DNA of 6,256 bases from Salinactinospora qingdaonensis (GTDB taxonomy: Bacteria > Actinomycetota > Actinomycetes > Streptosporangiales > Streptosporangiaceae): contig NZ_BAABDD010000057.1 of NCBI RefSeq assembly GCF_039539445.1, positions 1-6,256 of the forward strand, read 5' to 3'. The notes beneath the pieces are model-generated. The model saw only the letters and a list, made by a program, of their open reading frames with translations, ran no database searches and was not told the DNA's origin. The translations under genes were made by a program, and so were the position numbers. Positions 5,733-6,256 of this stretch are shown here, in pieces (within the stretch, counting starts at the first letter, position 1; each line of letters starts with the position of its first letter).

Positions 5733-5764
5733 CGCCCTCTCCCAAGCCGACTAGAGAGAGGGCG
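5733..5764. terminator. Stem-loop downstream of the pglX remnant
   Basis: CGCCCTCTC (5733-5741) and GAGAGGGCG (5756-5764) form a perfect 9-bp stem with a 14-base loop. No T-run follows on either strand. It may be the former transcription end of pglX, 75 bases after the stop. Confidence 0.45.
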
Positions 5765-5784
5765 CGGGCTCGCTTGGAGGTTAG

Positions 5785-5942
5785 GTTCTGTTTTTCGAAC
5801 GGCTGGGGTCGGGGGTGCGTGGGGGTGTTCGTCGTCCGCTCGTGCCTCGATCGCTTCGCGATCTCGGCAGCCCGTAGGGGCGACAGCGGACACGCTCCCC
5901 TGTTCCGTCCCCCGCCCGCGCCGACCTTTTCAAAAACAGAAC
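5785..5942. mobile_element. MITE-like fold-back element with 11-bp terminal inverted repeats and TTAG flanks
   Basis: GTTCTGTTTTT (5785-5795) and AAAAACAGAAC (5932-5942) are perfect inverted termini around 136 bases. Further arm pairs nest in order: GGTCGG 5807-5812 with 5921-5926, GGGGG 5821-5825 with 5909-5913, and GTCCGCT 5834-5840 with 5885-5891. The whole could therefore fold back on itself. The centre is the 34-bp repeat with its own mini-hairpin. Both ends are flanked by TTAG (5781-5784 and 5943-5946), as a 4-bp target duplication would leave. No protein is encoded, so mobilisation would need a transposase elsewhere. The T-rich arms are on the wrong side for an ordinary terminator. A long hairpin unrelated to transposition remains possible. 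Confidence 0.5.
5837..5870 (-). repeat. Dispersed 34-bp repeat, copy 2 (inverted relative to copy 1)
   Basis: This is the reverse complement of 2127-2160 with one mismatch. It forms the heart of the fold-back element and contains GATCGC-TTC-GCGATC (5849-5863). Since copy 1 lacks the outer inverted repeats, the 34-bp unit seems able to exist apart from the fold-back element. Confidence 0.8.
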
Positions 5943-6200
5943 TTAGGCGGCGTCGCCTTCGGTCTTGAGGGTGGTGAGGAAGGCCGACCACTCGGCAGCG
6001 CTGAAGGCGAGGTGGCCCAGCTCGGGGTGCTTGGAGTCGCGGACAGCCGCACCACAGGGCAGGTCAGCGACCTCCACACAGTTTTGAGCGTGGCCGCTGT
6101 AGCTGCTGGTGCGGAAGTCGGGGGGCAGGTGGGCGACTTCGACGCAGTTCTGTGAGTTCCCAGAGCTGTAGCTGCTCTTGCGGAACACGAGGTCAGGCAC
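5943..6200 (-). CDS. DUF397 protein with internally duplicated N-terminal motif
   Basis: This encodes 85 residues from GTG 6200-6198 to TAA 5945-5943. I prefer this start to ATG 6224 because it overlaps the upstream stop by 8 bases and has a purine-rich AGAGAG site 8 bases ahead. DUF397 proteins are small partners of helix-turn-helix regulators in actinomycetes, several of which influence development or antibiotic production; some behave like antitoxins or anti-regulators. The core R-K-S-S-Y-S...N-C-V-E-V-A-x-L-P occurs twice (residues about 6-26 and 29-49), then V-R-D-S-K-H-P and L-A-F-S-A-A-E-W-S-A-F, the standard DUF397 end. Normal members have one core and 60-70 residues, so this one carries an extra repeat. 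The stop codon is formed by the CTAA that flanks the fold-back element. It is translationally coupled to the gene starting beyond the window. Confidence 0.9.
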   Translation of the reverse strand: MPDLVFRKSSYSSGNSQNCVEVAHLPPDFRTSSYSGHAQNCVEVADLPCGAAVRDSKHPELGHLAFSAAEWSAFLTTLKTEGDAA

Positions 6201-6256
6201 TGTTCTCACTCTCTTGCAGCACATCGCGGATGAACTGCTCGCTTTGCTGTTTGCTC
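6193..6256 (-). CDS. 3' end of a gene, probably the XRE-family regulator paired with DUF397 (partial)
   Basis: Only the last 20 codons are visible (S-K-Q-Q-S-E-Q-F-I-R-D-V-L-Q-E-S-E-N-S-A, then TGA at 6195-6193); the start lies outside the window. The stop overlaps the DUF397 GTG start by 8 bases. In actinomycetes DUF397 genes usually follow a helix-turn-helix regulator with a DUF5753 C-terminal domain, and a short helix ending in F-I-R-x-V or similar fits such a C-terminus. The identity rests mainly on context. Confidence 0.55.
   Translation of the reverse strand, partial: SKQQSEQFIRDVLQESENSA

Noticed and set aside
5691..5764. CRISPR-like or tRNA-like structure
   Set aside because: There are no regularly spaced repeats and no cloverleaf or T-loop sequence; the inverted repeats are isolated hairpins.
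5687..5800. Short peptide frame from ATG 5685 region after pglX
   Set aside because: It overlaps an inverted repeat and two stem-loops, has no ribosome binding site and runs in the same frame as the broken pglX tail by accident.
5784..5800. Left end beginning GGTTCTGTT as an IS6-type insertion sequence end
   Set aside because: Only the first bases resemble IS6-type ends, the right end begins AGTTCTG, the flanking duplication is 4 rather than 8 bases, and no transposase is present.
4994..5968. One 324-residue protein running through the pglX region to 5968
   Set aside because: After 5537 the frame becomes Arg-rich and then crosses the operator-like repeat, the hairpins and the fold-back element. 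The neighbouring frame restores a normal PglX C-terminus ending at 5657.

Overview
The base composition (very high GC, G or C at nearly every third codon position), the secreted multidomain cellulase and the overlapping regulator/DUF397 pair all point to a filamentous actinomycete. The Nocardiopsaceae (Thermobifida, Nocardiopsis, Streptomonospora) fit best. This placement is inferred from gene content and style, not from a database match.

Layout. (1) Positions 1-1835 (+) hold the 3' part of a secreted family 9 glycoside hydrolase: end of the GH9 catalytic domain with the catalytic Glu, two almost identical fibronectin III modules and a C-terminal CBM2. (2) Positions 1836-2207 are a non-coding convergent junction with several stem-loops, including two good intrinsic-terminator candidates and one copy of a dispersed 34-bp repeat. 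(3) Positions 3929-2208 (-) are a likely two-gene unit: a single-pass membrane-anchored protein with an extracytoplasmic domain, resembling the DUF8175-type proteins of actinobacterial integrative elements, then a four-helix membrane protein with a PH-like cytoplasmic tail. (4) Positions 3930-4576 are a long divergent intergenic region with an AT-rich promoter-like island, then four inverted repeats ending in a branched terminator-like hairpin. (5) Positions 4577-4858 (+) encode a 93-residue acidic protein of unknown function, followed at once by a two-tier stem-loop. (6) Positions about 4994-5657 (+) are the C-terminal remnant of PglX, the adenine-specific DNA methyltransferase of BREX-2 (phage growth limitation) defence, lacking its catalytic part and carrying a one-base frameshift. 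(7) Positions 5785-5942 are a non-coding fold-back element with 11-bp terminal inverted repeats flanked by TTAG on both sides. It abuts the stop codon of the next gene and carries the second copy of the 34-bp repeat, inverted. (8) Positions 6200-5943 (-) encode a DUF397 protein with an internal duplication. Its start overlaps the end of a gene running off the window, probably its XRE-type regulator partner.

How it fits together. The cellulase is a stand-alone metabolic gene whose transcription appears well insulated. The rest looks like an accessory region: a membrane module of mobile-element flavour, an orphan small protein, a decayed defence gene, intergenic repeats and a DUF397 regulatory pair. 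No complete BREX locus, transposase, tRNA, rRNA or CRISPR array is present. The most interesting points are the pglX relic, the fold-back element, the shared 34-bp repeat and the structured leader of the 93-residue protein.
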